From: Halichondria panicea
Taxonomy: Eukaryota > Porifera > Demospongiae > Suberitida > Halichondriidae
Assembly: GCF_963675165.1 (NCBI RefSeq)
Contig: NC_087389.1
Location: forward strand, 1,398,001 to 1,462,000
DNA: 64,000 nt
Direction of reading: 5' to 3'
In this document: positions 37,130 to 49,158 of the stretch, in pieces
Position numbering within the stretch: position 1 is the first letter of the stretch
Layout: each line of letters begins with the position of its first letter
Position numbers and translations under genes: made by a program
The notes under the pieces: model-generated
Told to the model about the DNA's origin: nothing
The model's input: the letters and a program-made list of their open reading frames with translations, nothing else
Database searches by the model: none

Positions 37130-40100
37130 ATGGAAGACAGAAGATTTCAGACCTTCATGGTTCTCCAACTACTCTTACTCTCCTTGCAAGCTCACTTCTA
37201 TTCAGTCCAAGCACAAGGTAAAACTCAGTGTATGCATTGATTCTGCATGCATGCATGAAGTGCCTGCTTTTTGCTATGCTACATGTATAGCTACTCAGTC
37301 TGCAGCACACTCTTTCCTTGCAGAGGAAGCATTTCTGATATTCGCAAACCGTGATGACAGTACTGAAGGCATTACTATGACAAATCTGGATGGTACCAAC
37401 AGTAAGAGACTCGTCACCAGCATGACTGCATCAGGGCTTGACTATGACTTCAGGTAATTGTGCTATACCCTAGCTTTCTCTTGCTATAGTGTCACCAGTG
37501 CAAGGCTTGTTGTTTGATTAAATTATTTACATGCAGAGATAAGACCCTATTCTGGTCAGACATTGAGAGTGAAACAATCTACAAGGCTGCTTTAAATGGC
37601 TCTTCTCCAAAAGTCATAGTCAATGACACCAGTGACCCAGGTACGCACTATACATGTATATGTATACTACTATATAATTATACTAGAACACACACTATAA
37701 TAAATCAACAACCTGCATAAGTACAGGTTCTAATCCTGTGTTGGTACTGACGTATGACTGCCTCTGTTCTTATTGTTCTGTACTAATAATGCTTTTGTTG
37801 GTTGTGTTTACAGAAAACATAGGCTGGGATTGGATCAACAAGAAGCTGTATTGGACTGACGTGACTAGAGGCACACTGGAGGTGATGGATGTGGAGACAG
37901 GGTATCGGAAAGTACTCATCTCGATGGGGAGAGATGCACAGATACGTGGACTACAACTGGACCCAATAAATAGGTAAAACAGCTGTTGTGGTTTGCAAGA
38001 CAGTCAATGTGTACGTCTTTTGTGGTCTATTAATTTCAGTCTGGTGTTTGTTTGTTAGAGTGCGTCTAGCATGTATTGTACTTAATATTGAGAGTACAGT
38101 AGCCACGGAGATCATAAACACACCAAGGAATCTGGGAAGGGCAATGGAACTAAGTGATGTTGCGTGCCAGCAACTATAATGTAAACTGCATAGCAGCCTC
38201 TTAACCATCACTATAGTGACGTAAAGGTTAATTAGTAGCCCAAACTCAGCAAAAGGGAGCAGCACCTTCCTGCTATTATCAAAACAACAAACCCACAATT
38301 TGGGAATTTCTCATTAGGGAATGTATACACCCATTCAGTTTCATCCAAATATACACACCTTTTCCCGTGTAGGTGGATGTATTGGACAACAATTGCCCCT
38401 AACGGAGGAGGCATGATTGCCAAGACATCCATGGACGGGGCAGGGACAATGGTTCTCCACGACAGTAGTATAGTGGAGTTTCCCAATGGACTCACTCTAG
38501 ATGAGACCTCCAGCACTCTCTACTGGGTAGACGCTGGCTCAGACAAGAAGAATATCGTAGGGAAATCACTCACAACTCTTAGCAGTCCAAATATGACTGT
38601 ATTTCGATTCTCAACTCGACAAATTCCCTTCCATACAACGTACTATAACGGAGGATTGTACTTCACTGAGTGGATAGGGCGTAGTGTTTCGAGACTAGAC
38701 CTTGACTCCACTCCCAGTGTACAGGAGCTAGTCGACACCAATGATCGACTGGGGATGATTAGAGTGATCGCTGCTTCCAAGCAACCATCATGTGAGTGTG
38801 TGCATGTATATGTGTTGAATGACATGTAGTCACAACTAGCTTTAAATTGCATAGGTTTACACCTGTATGTGCTGTACACCTGTATATATAATTATATAGA
38901 TCTATGTAGCTACAGTAGCCTAAATCAACTGATACTCATGCAACTCTTGATATAACAATGCAATGTTGATTTCTTCCCCAGTTTTCAATCCTTGTGCTGA
39001 TGCTGGAGTGCAATGCAGCCAGTTGTGTCTATTGAGTACCACGGACCCGAGAGGCTATTCCTGTGCCTGTACTGACGGGGTGGAGCTAAATGCAGACAGG
39101 CACACCTGTGGACCAGGTGAGGCCTCTATCCCATAACCCAATGATTGATACGATTGATATTAGCCAAATATTTCAATTTAGTTGAATTTGCTCAGGATAC
39201 CCCTCCACACTTGTTGAACACAAGTTCAATTCCATCAGAAACATAAAGTTCCTATACTACAAGACTAGCTTGCCAAAATCTCAATTTAAATGTTTGGATT
39301 GCGATTTACACAGTCATAGCTACCGTACATTTACTGAAATTCTTTATCCTTTACAGTTGCGGTAACTACTCCACCGACAGTACCCACTGTTCCGGTAGCT
39401 ACAAGCGGTGAGTACTGCAATGACTTCACGTACACTGTGGAGCCTAGTTTTATTTGTTGTAGCAATGAAGTATAATCTACTTATTAGGACTGCTCCACCT
39501 TATGATTGTGGTTTGGCAAGGCCAGCTATAAATATTTGGCGTAGTTATTGAATTGTACCGCCTAGATTCGTGTACTCTTCCTCATGAAGTCACGCTCCAA
39601 ACATCTGTCACACATGCAGTTGTATAAATGTAAACACACGCATGGCTAATGAGTGGGTAGCAGTATAATCTGTATATAGAACATTGACTATTATGGTGAA
39701 CAACCTTATAAAGACAATTGCACCCTCCTACTCAAGCCAATGATATAATAACCACAGTACTTTCTGTATCAATGTGTAATATACCCTAATACAGTCATGC
39801 CTACCCCCACCACAGATCCTATAATCGTTCCCAATGGACTGTGTGGTACGACCATTCAATGTGATAACGGTGGGACGTGTGTGGACACAACTCCTAACCA
39901 ATTCATTTGCCGTTGTCGAGAAGGCTACTCTGGAACATTCTGTGAGATCTTACCTGCGACCGAAAATCCTAGCTTTCCAGGTAAGAAAAATCAGATAGTG
40001 GCCTAGCTATAGCGTACTTCCAATGGTTCCTAACACTCAGACCATTGTCTATAGTGAGTATTTAGATAGCGTGGCTCTAATATAATTTTCCGTATTTAAT

Positions 40101-41106
40101 ATTGACGGCACATTGATTTATTTCAGATGACAACATAGTTCTGATCTATGTGCTGAGCATACTGGGCATCATGGCATTCATGATCATTGTCTCACTGGCT
40201 CTCGTTCTCTTTGCCTGTTGGATGATAAAAACTAGGAACAAGCAGAACCATAAACATCACGAGAAGTCGTCAATGGATGGTGAGTGATTTAAAATGCATG
40301 CACATCAAAGAGATTAGAGCCATTATGTTCAGATATAGTATGCATTTCAATAGCTGTGTCACAAACAAGCACAAAAGAAAGTTTTTGCCAAGATACTGTT
40401 TTGAAACGTTTATATGGTCTGAGGTGGCAGATTAAACAAATCATACGTAGTTTGCTTCGAGTGAAAACAAAGTTAGTTCGTGCATGATCCGATGAAAACA
40501 TGTTGGGCCATGATATTGACAAATGTCCTGTGCCTAAGACGTAACAAACAGCTAGGAATGCTCTATAGAGCAATGTGTATGGGAACTACTGAGTCATAGT
40601 GGATGTTTAAGAGGCTCCAGTTGGTTGTGTAGTCTGTCTGTCCCACGCTTGCATAGCTTGCTCCATACAGGCGTTCTTACAACAAATATATATAATATCA
40701 AATGATGTGAGGTTTAATGTCCCCTCTGATTAGTAAACAAGTATGTCAGCAAATACAAACACTTACACACCCTCACCCCCGTCCACACGCACATACAGGA
40801 CTGAGCATGAGTAGTCGAGACTCCCACGCACACTTTGTCCTCGTTAATGGTCGCATGAGTGAGCACGACTACATGAGCATCAAGAGCCGTGGAAACAGCC
40901 CTGCCCCCTCAAGAATCCTTATCTGCAACGTTGGAGAGCAGGGCCCGGGAACTATCCCTAACAATTACATTTACGAGCAGCCTTATCTGGTTCCACTACC
41001 CACCAATGGGAGTCAAACACTCGATCACTTGTTCTCCACTCAGAGAACACCCCCTCCAGAGCCCATCTATAACACTGTCAAGTCTACCAAAACACAAACT
41101 CTCTAA
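37130..41106 (+). CDS. LRP-like type I receptor with YWTD propeller and EGF domains
   Basis: Ten exons (37130-37217, 37324-37453, 37537-37640, 37814-37973, 38373-38791, 38982-39116, 39357-39407, 39795-39980, 40127-40279, 40799-41106) give 577 residues. There is a signal peptide (FMVLQLLLLSLQAHFYSVQA). LDLR class B repeats build a six-bladed propeller (LFWSDI, LYWTDV, MYWTTI, LYWVDA, LYFTEW). An LDLR-type EGF module follows (CSQLCLLSTTDPRGYSCAC), then a T/P-rich linker encoded by a 51-base exon, then a canonical EGF (CDNGGTCVDTTPNQFICRC). One membrane helix starts near VLIYVLSILGIMAFMIIVS. The 100-residue tail has Tyr motifs DYMSI, NNYIYEQPYLVPLP and EPIYNTV. It has one propeller where LRP4/5/6 have four, and no LDL-A repeats. 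Endocytosis or signalling is likely, but the ligand is unknown. Confidence 0.88.
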
Positions 41107-41604
41107 ATATATTTCATGTCTCAGTCAGTTTGTCAATTTTTGGGGTCATGATGCGTACATCTAATGTACTGCTAAACAGTAGCAACATGCAGTGGCCATC
41201 TCTGAGCCCAATTCAATCATCACCTTCTTAGGCCTATTCCTGTCTGTATATGTATATTATGTGTTCAGTCATCTCTCACTGTGCTTCATAAATCACTATC
41301 ATATCATCACCCTTTATATATACCACGAAAAGTGCAAAATAAATTTAATATTAATTTATCGTTATAGTGAATAACATGTTCTGCTTAAGTATAGTTATAG
41401 TGCCAACACTGTTTGCATGCATTAAGATTATAGGTTGAGTATGGCTGAATGCCAGGGCTGTTTTCAAATATCCTCTACCCTTGCATGGCTACACATCCTC
41501 TCACAAACCACAGCTATAGACACACACACATGGCTTGCAGCAGCATCACCACACATGTACTGAGTGCCTATACCTACATAGCTATAGAGAGTGAGTTAGC
41601 AGAT
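41107..41604. other. intergenic between the receptor and the small membrane protein
   Basis: It carries the receptor 3' UTR and, on the plus strand, the upstream region of the next gene. AT-rich. An in-frame ATG extension of the next gene is open from 41449, but the signal-peptide start at 41605 fits better. No repeats are seen. Confidence 0.4.
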
Positions 41605-42233
41605 ATGAAGCCTCCATCAGTCAGTACCTGTGTTCTAGCCCTGGTGCTGCTCAGTGCTTCAGGTGAGTGCTGGAATCCCTAGCTAGTGTGGTTGACACTG
41701 CATGTGAGGCCAATTCCTTCCTAAACTGATAAACTTATCTAAGTGAACTAATGATTGTGCCAAGAGGCTGTACATTACAGCTTCGTACACAGCTCACACT
41801 CACACACACACACACACACACACGCACACACACACACACCTGGTCGTCTACAGGAGCTTATTGCCAGAATACAAACGGGGTAAGATAAACTCATACGTAC
41901 ATATATATATACGTGCATAATAGGAGCAAGATACAATGAGTTTCCAACCACCCGCAGATACCTAGATCTAACCAGACCCCAGAACAGAGTCAACTAGGAG
42001 TTATCATCATAGCTTCTGTCAGTTCTGGACTGTTGGTGGCTGCCTACATTTGCGTCTGTTGCCTAGGATGCTACGATGAATGTGCACATGGAACATCTTC
42101 ACCAAAACCAGGTGAGAAAATTTTCAATGCTATCGTATATTACTGTCACTATAATTATGCCTTCGCTTTTGTTACAGTCAAACCCAGAGACACCAGGTAC
42201 AGAGAAAAAAATCAACAAACTTCAGCAGTTTAA
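41605..42233 (+). CDS. small single-pass membrane protein, Cys-rich juxtamembrane
   Basis: Four exons (41605-41662, 41854-41879, 41958-42111, 42178-42233) with closed phases give 97 residues. It has a signal peptide (MKPPSVSTCVLALVLLSASG), a very short ectodomain with one Cys (AYCQNTNG) and a membrane helix (LGVIIIASVSSGLLVAAYI). A cysteine cluster CVCCLGCYDEC follows directly, then a polar tail. The layout recalls the CYYR1/Shisa-like group of small Cys/Tyr-rich membrane proteins, but the sequence is too short to assign. The juxtamembrane cysteines could be palmitoylated. It is convergent with PEX16. Confidence 0.65.
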
Positions 42234-42420
42234 CTTTAAAGCTTTATATTTTTAACATTTTGCAAAAAAAAATATAAAATAGTAACAGTTTTGAAATAAT
42301 AATATGCAAATCAACACAATACGCACACACACACGCACACACATTGGGCAGTCAAAAATAATAGAGTTCACACAAGAATTAACTGTGTCTGCAGTGAGGT
42401 CAGTACTACATACCTGTCTC

Positions 42421-44910
42421 TCAGGTCATCCAGTTGTACGAGTAGACTTGTTGCCACACGGGGAGATATGTCATCAGAGGATCTGTACGAGGGGGTGAGG
42501 GGTGGGGTTAGTGGAGCAGGGGAGAACAGCCGGAGGGAACTTACCCACTATAAAGTGCAGGAGTGGTATGGTAGAGGATAGCCAGCGGAGGAAGTCCAGC
42601 AACATATTCCTAGGAGAGACAGTAGGTATGAATCATTTGACCATTTAATTAAAACTAGCCTTTCAAAACTAGCTTATAGGAAGTACTGTTTTTCAGACCA
42701 AAATTATGTGTAAACATGCAATATCTATAACTGCTACACTCACTCACTTTGAGCGCTTGTCATAGAAAGGAGAGCGTAGGAGGTAGAGCATTAGCACCAC
42801 TCTCCTCCGCATGACCTCCGCCTTCTCAGCCGAGTTGGAGTGCAGTAACCCGCAATGTAGCTGCAGACTGGTTAGGTCCATACCTAGTGCCAGTAGCCAC
42901 GGCTTCCAGGAGCTTTGTTGGAAGATGAACATCGAGATAACTGGAGAGGAGTGTAGTCAATAGAGTACTCATTCAGTAAACTACACACACACAATACATC
43001 AAAGGTATAATAATAATTATAGTCAATGTCCATGGAGTGAGAGGTACACGTGTAAAAAAGAGGTACAATAATTATGTGCTTACTATGTACTAGGGGACGG
43101 GCAATGTAGAGGGCCTCGGCAATAAGACTGTTGGTATCCAGTGACATCAGACGAGAGGGGGAGTCCCTGCTCGTTTGTGAGGGGGAGAGTGGGGCAACGT
43201 TATGCTGCAGCTCAGAGTAGGGGATGGTCGGGTCTATAGGAGAGTCATGTGATGAGCATGTGATTGTCATGCAGCTATTACGCTCACCAGTATGAACGGA
43301 TCTAATGATCCTGCCTGTACGAGGAGCCTTCCAAGCAAGCGGTTGGGCGTCTTCTCTCTCAGGATTACTGGAGTGCGCCGTCTGCTGAGAACAATTTATA
43401 TGATCAGCATGCAAAGTCACAAGATTGGATAACAGACCTCAGCTTGCTTTCTGTCTGTGGAGGGGACAGGAGGAGTCCTTATCACTCCATAATGAAGCTT
43501 GAACACTAGTAGAGACCTCAACACAGCTCTGTATAGATTGTTAAGTGGCTACCTTTACCCATTCAATTTGTTGACTCAACACACTGACTACATTCACCCC
43601 TCAATATCTTAATAACTACCGTATAGTGCGAAATTTTCGAGGGGCTTAATATTCGCGGATTTCGTGGGTTAGAATCCTACATGAAAATTAAGTCCACGAA
43701 AATTGTTAGAATTACCTGCTATAATGTGCAAAGATTTAAAGGTGTGGCTTCCAGTAAGCAGTCATTCCACGAACATTGTGCAACGAAATGGCTTTTAGAG
43801 GCCAATCCACGAAATATAAGTGCCTCGAAAATTTCGCGCTATACGGTATGTAGATTGCATGATTCCCAAAGATAGACATGCACACCTCAGTGTTTGCATA
43901 AGAATGACCATAGCCCATTTTCCAGGCTCCTGGAATAAGCGCTGACTGATCATTTCCACGGCCACCTCCAATGTGTCTAATAGAGTAAGTAGCCATAGCA
44001 ACACTTGCTGTTCCTTTGAGCACTGCAAGGTATACAATTATATGAAGAATATTACAGAAAAAGCAGTCTTTACCGCTGAGATTTTGCTAGCTGAGGGACA
44101 TCTTCTAGACACAATGAAATCGTTAAGGAGAGAGTAAAGGTTGGAGACGGAGTAAGCTGTATGGTAAATATAAAAGTACAAAAGGTCAACAAAAGTACGA
44201 TAGTTCAGAATATATATGTACGTATGTATAATCTACTCACCAACTTCAGACAGCTCCCAAGATCCACCAAAGCGTCCTACAGCAAAATATTCATAATCAC
44301 TATTCACCATACCGTATAATCTGGTTAGTAAGCGCATGCGCCTAGAGGGAAAAGAGCAGGCCTCTATGCACCTATTATGCGCTTATAGAGATTAACCACG
44401 CTCATAACGTTTCAATAAAGCAAATCTCCATTAGATAGCTTGATCGTTTGTCTGCAAGAGGTCTATAGTCATATCTGACAGCATTAACACAACTACCAGT
44501 AGTGAAAGAGACTTAACATCTATAAAGAAGAGTGGAGACCAGTTGTTGTGCAGAGAACTATGTAGAAAACCATGCGCCTTCTATCAAGGACCTTGGTCTG
44601 CTAACCAGTATGCGCCTATTAGTTGATATGCGCTTATTAACCAGATTATACGGTAAATACAGTACGTGCCCCCATACACTAGATAGGTACACTCATTCAG
44701 TATCCACCCCCGGCCCACAGGACCCCCCCCCCCCCCCCCCCCTTTACCTGGTATGATGTAGCTCCCTACTCTGAATGCAGCCTCTAGTTTAGAGGCCAGG
44801 TTTGGATCGCTCACCACCATCTCCTGGTAGCGCTCCAAGGCCTCCCAGAGCATCCTTAGCGGTGCAGGCCATGCTTGAGCTTGTATCTGAGTCTCGTCAG
44901 TATCATCCAT
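42421..44910 (-). CDS. PEX16: peroxisomal membrane biogenesis factor PEX16
   Basis: Ten minus-strand exons (44910-44748, 44276-44241, 44156-44074, 44022-43886, 43516-43438, 43384-43288, 43233-43084, 42940-42748, 42609-42545, 42482-42421) with all phases closing give 354 residues (human 336). Human-like segments are AYSVSNLYSLLNDFIV, VFKLHYGVIRTPPVPSTDR, ALYIARPLVH, SSWKPWLLALGMDLTSL, MLYLLRSPFYD and DPLMTYLPVWQQVYSYNW. PEX16 is a membrane protein that acts with PEX3 and PEX19 to deliver peroxisomal membrane proteins, including from the ER. The start MDDTDE precedes the conserved helix MLWEALERYQEMV. A longer open frame to 45156 is only the antisense of the neighbouring TMEM175 exon. Confidence 0.93.
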
Positions 44911-45070
44911 TTTCCTGGAGGTCATCGTGCATTTGTGGGGTGGGTCTCTACAGGCGCTAGGCCCCTCCCCCCAGATGCTTTTGGTACTAACCTCTGACCT
45001 CCGTATAGTCGCTCGGCGCGGTGATATATCGATATAGTAGTCGAGCTTCTTGGTGACCTGTCTTACAGCA
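44911..45070. promoter_or_regulatory. divergent promoter of PEX16 and the first TMEM175 gene
   Basis: 160 bases separate the two start codons. Three AGGTCA half-sites are present: within GGAGGTCA at 44917-44924, in inverted form within TGACCTCC at 44995-45002, and TGACCT at 45054-45059. The first two are perfect 8-bp inverted repeats 70 bases apart. A nuclear-receptor role is a guess from the half-site sequence. No TATA box. Confidence 0.45.
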
Positions 45071-48000
45071 ATGGCTGCAGAATTATCCATCTCAAGGCAG
45101 CACGTATTCTCTGGAGAGCGTCTAGCAACCTTCAGTGATGCTGTACTCTCCATCATTGCAACATTCTCTGTGAGTATTTATTAATATGAATAAACTCTAC
45201 AGATTGAGCTGATTTAGATTTATAAAACTATAGTCTTGGTGGTTGCAACATCAGTTCTTTGTGTAGGTCTACTATTCTCCTCCATGACAATGCAGGTGCT
45301 TCCACTCAAGTTCAATCGAGAGATTATCGAACACAGTGGAGGTTACAGAGTGAGTGAGTGTCGTTGTGTTATATTGATATCTTTCACATTTTGCACAGAG
45401 ATTTGATTTGGAAGGTTTCTTGCTGGATCAGTGGCCTCGCTACTTTGTATATTTGTACTCCTTTGCTCTAGTGGCTGACATCTGGTCCATTCATTCTGGG
45501 TGGGTTGTTAGGCAACATATCACTGCATAGCTCAGTTATCTGAAACGATGCTCATTATAGATTCTGTATAATTATGTGAACACTTTTCCTCCACAGTGTG
45601 TTCAGCATTGTTGAGAATGTGAATGATGGAGTCATCTGGCTAAATTTGGTGAGCCAAAAAGTTTAACTATCTGAACTTTTTGTGTTCACCATTGTCTGTT
45701 GTGTCCACAGCTGCTTCTTTTCTTTGTGAGCTTTTTGCCATACGCCACTGGGCTTATCAGCAGCTATGCCACTTCCCACGATTCTGAGATGGCAGCCATC
45801 ATCATCTGTGCTGGTGTCATCCTTCTCATCGGTCTAAATCTGGTTTGTCCCCCAGTGTGTGTGTGGGGGGGGGCTCAGTTTTTGACTGTGTACATGTACA
45901 TAGATGTAGTCTAACGCAAAGTGTTGGACTACATAACGACATAATATTATGTATATATAATAATGCAGAGCAGGATCCAGGATTTTGTGTCATAGGGGGA
46001 AAATTTGGAAAATGAAAAATCTAGGGGGGGGGGAAATTACCCCCTTTACCCCCCCCCCTCAATGCAGCCCTGATATGTAAGTGATATATGTCATCTTTCT
46101 TTACAGATTCTAATCCTGGGCTATTCATTTCGACGCCAGTCTCTCATTCATCCTCACCTAGTCAACAACAACAACATTGTAAGTCCCCCTAACCCTTACC
46201 TCCCACATTAAACCCCCTCACCCCCCACATTGAACCCCCCTCACCCCCACAATGAACCCATTGCCTCACCCCCACAGAGATCTATAAAGGCTTCGGTGTA
46301 CATTGGCCTGCTGATTGCCCCCGTCCTGTCTGTGTTGACCATTGGCTTCAGCTTCCTCTCCGACCAAGCTCCCTGGCTGCCCCTTCTCTTCTTCTACAGC
46401 ATACTGCCCGTCTCCCTGGTCGTGAGACTGGTCATATACCTCGTCCTTAGTAAGTGTGTTAAGATGTGATTATTTGAACAATCCGTTTTCTTCATGCCCA
46501 TTCAGTACCAACGTTGTGTGTTTTGCTTAGAATGTAGAGTGTTTTGTTACCCAGTAGTTCAGTACCAGGTTGTACAACAGTGCATGTATCCGTTAACGTG
46601 TGTATTGTGTGTAGTTTCTAGGAAGTCCATTGAAAGGCTACCCTCGATGATATTCAGAGCTGTGGCCAGCAAGAGCAGAACAGAAGGTGAGAGAGATTTG
46701 AATATTGTACACGTACGTACTGTTTCAGTCATCTCTCTGTAATCCAGCATTCAGTGATGGTGTGTTTGCCATCGTGGCCACTCTCATTGTGTTGGACTTG
46801 ACGTGAGTCTGCATAGTTGTACATACCCAAGTTCAAATTGGTTGATGACTCATTCGTTGTTGCAGGAGTGAGCATATTCCGGATAAAGACGAAACGAATG
46901 AATTATGGACTGCTCTCCGCAAACAACGATTTGTCTTCTCTTCTTACATCACCACCTTCATTGTCACAGGTTAGTTCGAGTCATGTGATTATGTCAATGT
47001 AGTCACTTGACCTTATAAAATATCATGATCCTTTCCGTGCAGGTCTCCTGTGGTTTGTTCAGTACAGCATGTTCCATTTCATAGAGAGGATCACTCCAAT
47101 CATGGCTGTGGCCAACACCTTTGTGGGTGGTCTATGCACTTAGCGTAGTCTTCATGTTTCACCATCTCTCTCTCTCTCTCTCTTTACAGACACTGTTACT
47201 GGTGGGCGGCATTCCTTTCGCTGCAGAAATTCTCTCCATCTTTTCTGATGAGGTACGCTTAGTCTACACCGCCAATCAACTACATCTACAACATAATTAC
47301 CCCCCCCCCCACACACACACACACACACTCAGTCATTTTCGACACAAGCCATTCTGGGTCCTAACAAGGTGTTGTCCATCCAAGTGTTCTGCGTTCTGGT
47401 CACACTTGCCGGTCTCTTGCAGCTGCTCTTCTGGTGTGTGGCTCACTATAACAAGTAAGCAACCTATCTATACCTACCTACATGGTATACCTACTGTTTG
47501 TCCGGAGCTACTACTCTCTCTATTATTCATCCTGGGCATTCCCAAAATGTTACTAAAAAAAACAACATAGCATCTGAATAAAAAGCAGCGACTTTACAAA
47601 TTGCCCTACAGTGTCAGTGTCTTTATGCAATTTTGCATTATGTGATCTCTATCTTTAGGAGCTTTTGTATGTCCACTGAGATAGACAAGAAGTATGCTGA
47701 AACTCTCGTGTTTGCCAAGATCATGATCATTCCGATAACTGGGTACATCAGTGTGTCCGCAAGATGTCCCTATATAACTTGAGTCATGTGATCCCACACA
47801 CACAGTGTTGTTGTCTACTGGGGGACGTTCAGTAAAACATTCAATGATAACCATGTCTACACAATTGTGAGTTGGGAGCTCGCTGTTGCTATGGTAATCC
47901 AATTGCCCCTTCCCCTCACAGCTGGCGGGTGTGTCCCCACTGCTCTTCCTGCTGCTCAAACTAGCCATAACGTTGGTGAGTGGGTAGGTAGACTCTGTTG

Positions 48001-48794
48001 TGCATGCTATGTTCTCCACTGATGGTCATTAGGTCATTATGCCTCGGTGCGCATGTGCAAGCGAGGTATACGGTAGTGTGTTTGTGTGTCTGTGTATCTG
48101 TGTAGACTGCTACAGCTGCTCAATGATGAATCAAGTGCAAGTAAGAGTTTCTATAGGCTTCTAGTCATGTTTACTTGGATTTTAATTCATGGATTTGCAA
48201 AATAATGCTTCGTTCTCGAGTTATGCCTAGTTTTACTTACTTGGAATGCCTTTTCAGAAGAGCACGTAGCCAAACTTGTTTACTGAGTGTTACTACTCTA
48301 CTTAGTAGTTAGCTCTGCACTAGAACGCTAGCTATTGGTAGCTGCAACTGATGGCAGCCATTAATTTTAGACTTACTTGAACTTTTGGCATCCATCGTTT
48401 TTAACAACAATCATGGTCGATCATTACCCACTCTTTGAGTTTGCATGCTAATTATTGCAAAAATATTCATCAGTATAAAAGCTATTAGCAGCTTTATGTT
48501 ATGTAGCTTTGGCATCTCCACCGAGGCATCAGCACCCGCAGTGCATTCATTATGTACAGTCATGCTTGTCATAGCTGATTGTGCAATATTATAATTATGT
48601 CATTTCCATCGTGTTTTCATTAATTCTAACCATCCTCTTTGCAGTATTCCAAGTGCTGTAATGCCCTGAAGCGCTCTGGGAGGAGGAGTGGGGGGTCTAG
48701 CAGAGTGGCCTCTCCAGCTAGCATCAATCAGTTCAGTCATGGAGGACGAGAAAACAGCCCTGCCTTTACACCCACAACAGGACACACATTTTAA
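45071..48794 (+). CDS. TMEM175: TMEM175 lysosomal potassium/proton channel, copy A
   Basis: Seventeen exons (45071-45169, 45296-45349, 45399-45499, 45597-45648, 45711-45842, 46107-46178, 46278-46449, 46615-46686, 46748-46802, 46866-46969, 47043-47122, 47190-47252, 47333-47454, 47659-47742, 47806-47866, 47922-47975, 48645-48794), all phases closing, give 508 residues (human 504). Two homologous six-helix halves each start with the family signature: RLATFSDAVLSIIATFS and RTEAFSDGVFAIVATL. FLPYATGL and GLLWFVQYSMFHFIERITP also match human TMEM175. The family forms a dimeric endolysosomal K+/H+ channel without a classical selectivity filter. The last exon is read in a frame that differs from copy B, giving the tail FSHGGRENSPAFTPTTGHTF. 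Intron 5 carries a MITE-like element and intron 16 a 505-bp insertion, both absent from copy B. Confidence 0.92.
45964..46072. mobile_element. MITE-like element, copy 2
   Basis: Lies in intron 5 of TMEM175 copy A. It shares with the element at 9978 the left-end string atccaggatttt, an opposed G-run/C-run core with aaattaccccc, and the right end ctcaatgcagccctg. Its left terminal repeat is degraded (gcagagcagg instead of cagggctgc). The equivalent intron of copy B lacks it, which gives an empty-site comparison. Confidence 0.7.
48042..48546. mobile_element. 505-bp non-coding insertion in TMEM175 copy A intron 16
   Basis: Absent from the matching intron of copy B. TCATTATG occurs on both sides (48034-48041 and 48547-48554), like an 8-bp target-site duplication. 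A 10-bp inverted repeat, TGCCTCGGTG near the left edge and CACCGAGGCA at 48519-48528, lies at or near the ends. No ORF. An 8-bp duplication would fit a hAT-type non-autonomous element. A fragment with the same left end occurs near 33626. Confidence 0.6.
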
Positions 48795-49158
48795 GTTTGT
48801 CTAGCCCCTATTTTATACGTAGCTTATTCATTATGTGCGTTAATTATGTGTTTTGTGTTGTAATTATGAATGTTTAACGAGACAAGTTTGACTGAAGACA
48901 AGTCGCTCTTATTCTGAGCTCATAAAATGTTCTTAACGAGAAGTTTATTATAATTAATTCAGAAGCAACATATTTATTTATATATAATATTGTACATAGT
49001 AAGTATTATTCTGTGACCAGTGATTATAAACAAAATATACAAATCTTAAAAACAAAGGGGACGGGGTCAAAGTACAACATGCTTTATTTTCCTTACTGCA
49101 CTGTATTTGTACTGTTCGAGCTTGCTGACCTGTACTGTCTTGATCTTGCATGCAGCAA
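48795..49158. other. intergenic between the TMEM175 copies
   Basis: The first 290 bases are the 3' flank that is also found after copy B. The last 70 bases are the only upstream sequence of copy B not shared with it. If copy B is transcribed independently, its promoter must lie in this AT-rich stretch, which has no obvious motif. A splice-acceptor-like tgcatgcag just before the copy B ATG suggests it could instead be reached by read-through from copy A. Confidence 0.5.

Noticed and set aside
44584-45156. 190-codon minus-strand frame extending PEX16 upstream
   Set aside because: Its first third is the antisense of TMEM175 exon 1, and the middle is the shared promoter. Homology begins near MLWEALERYQEMV, so the start was put at 44910.
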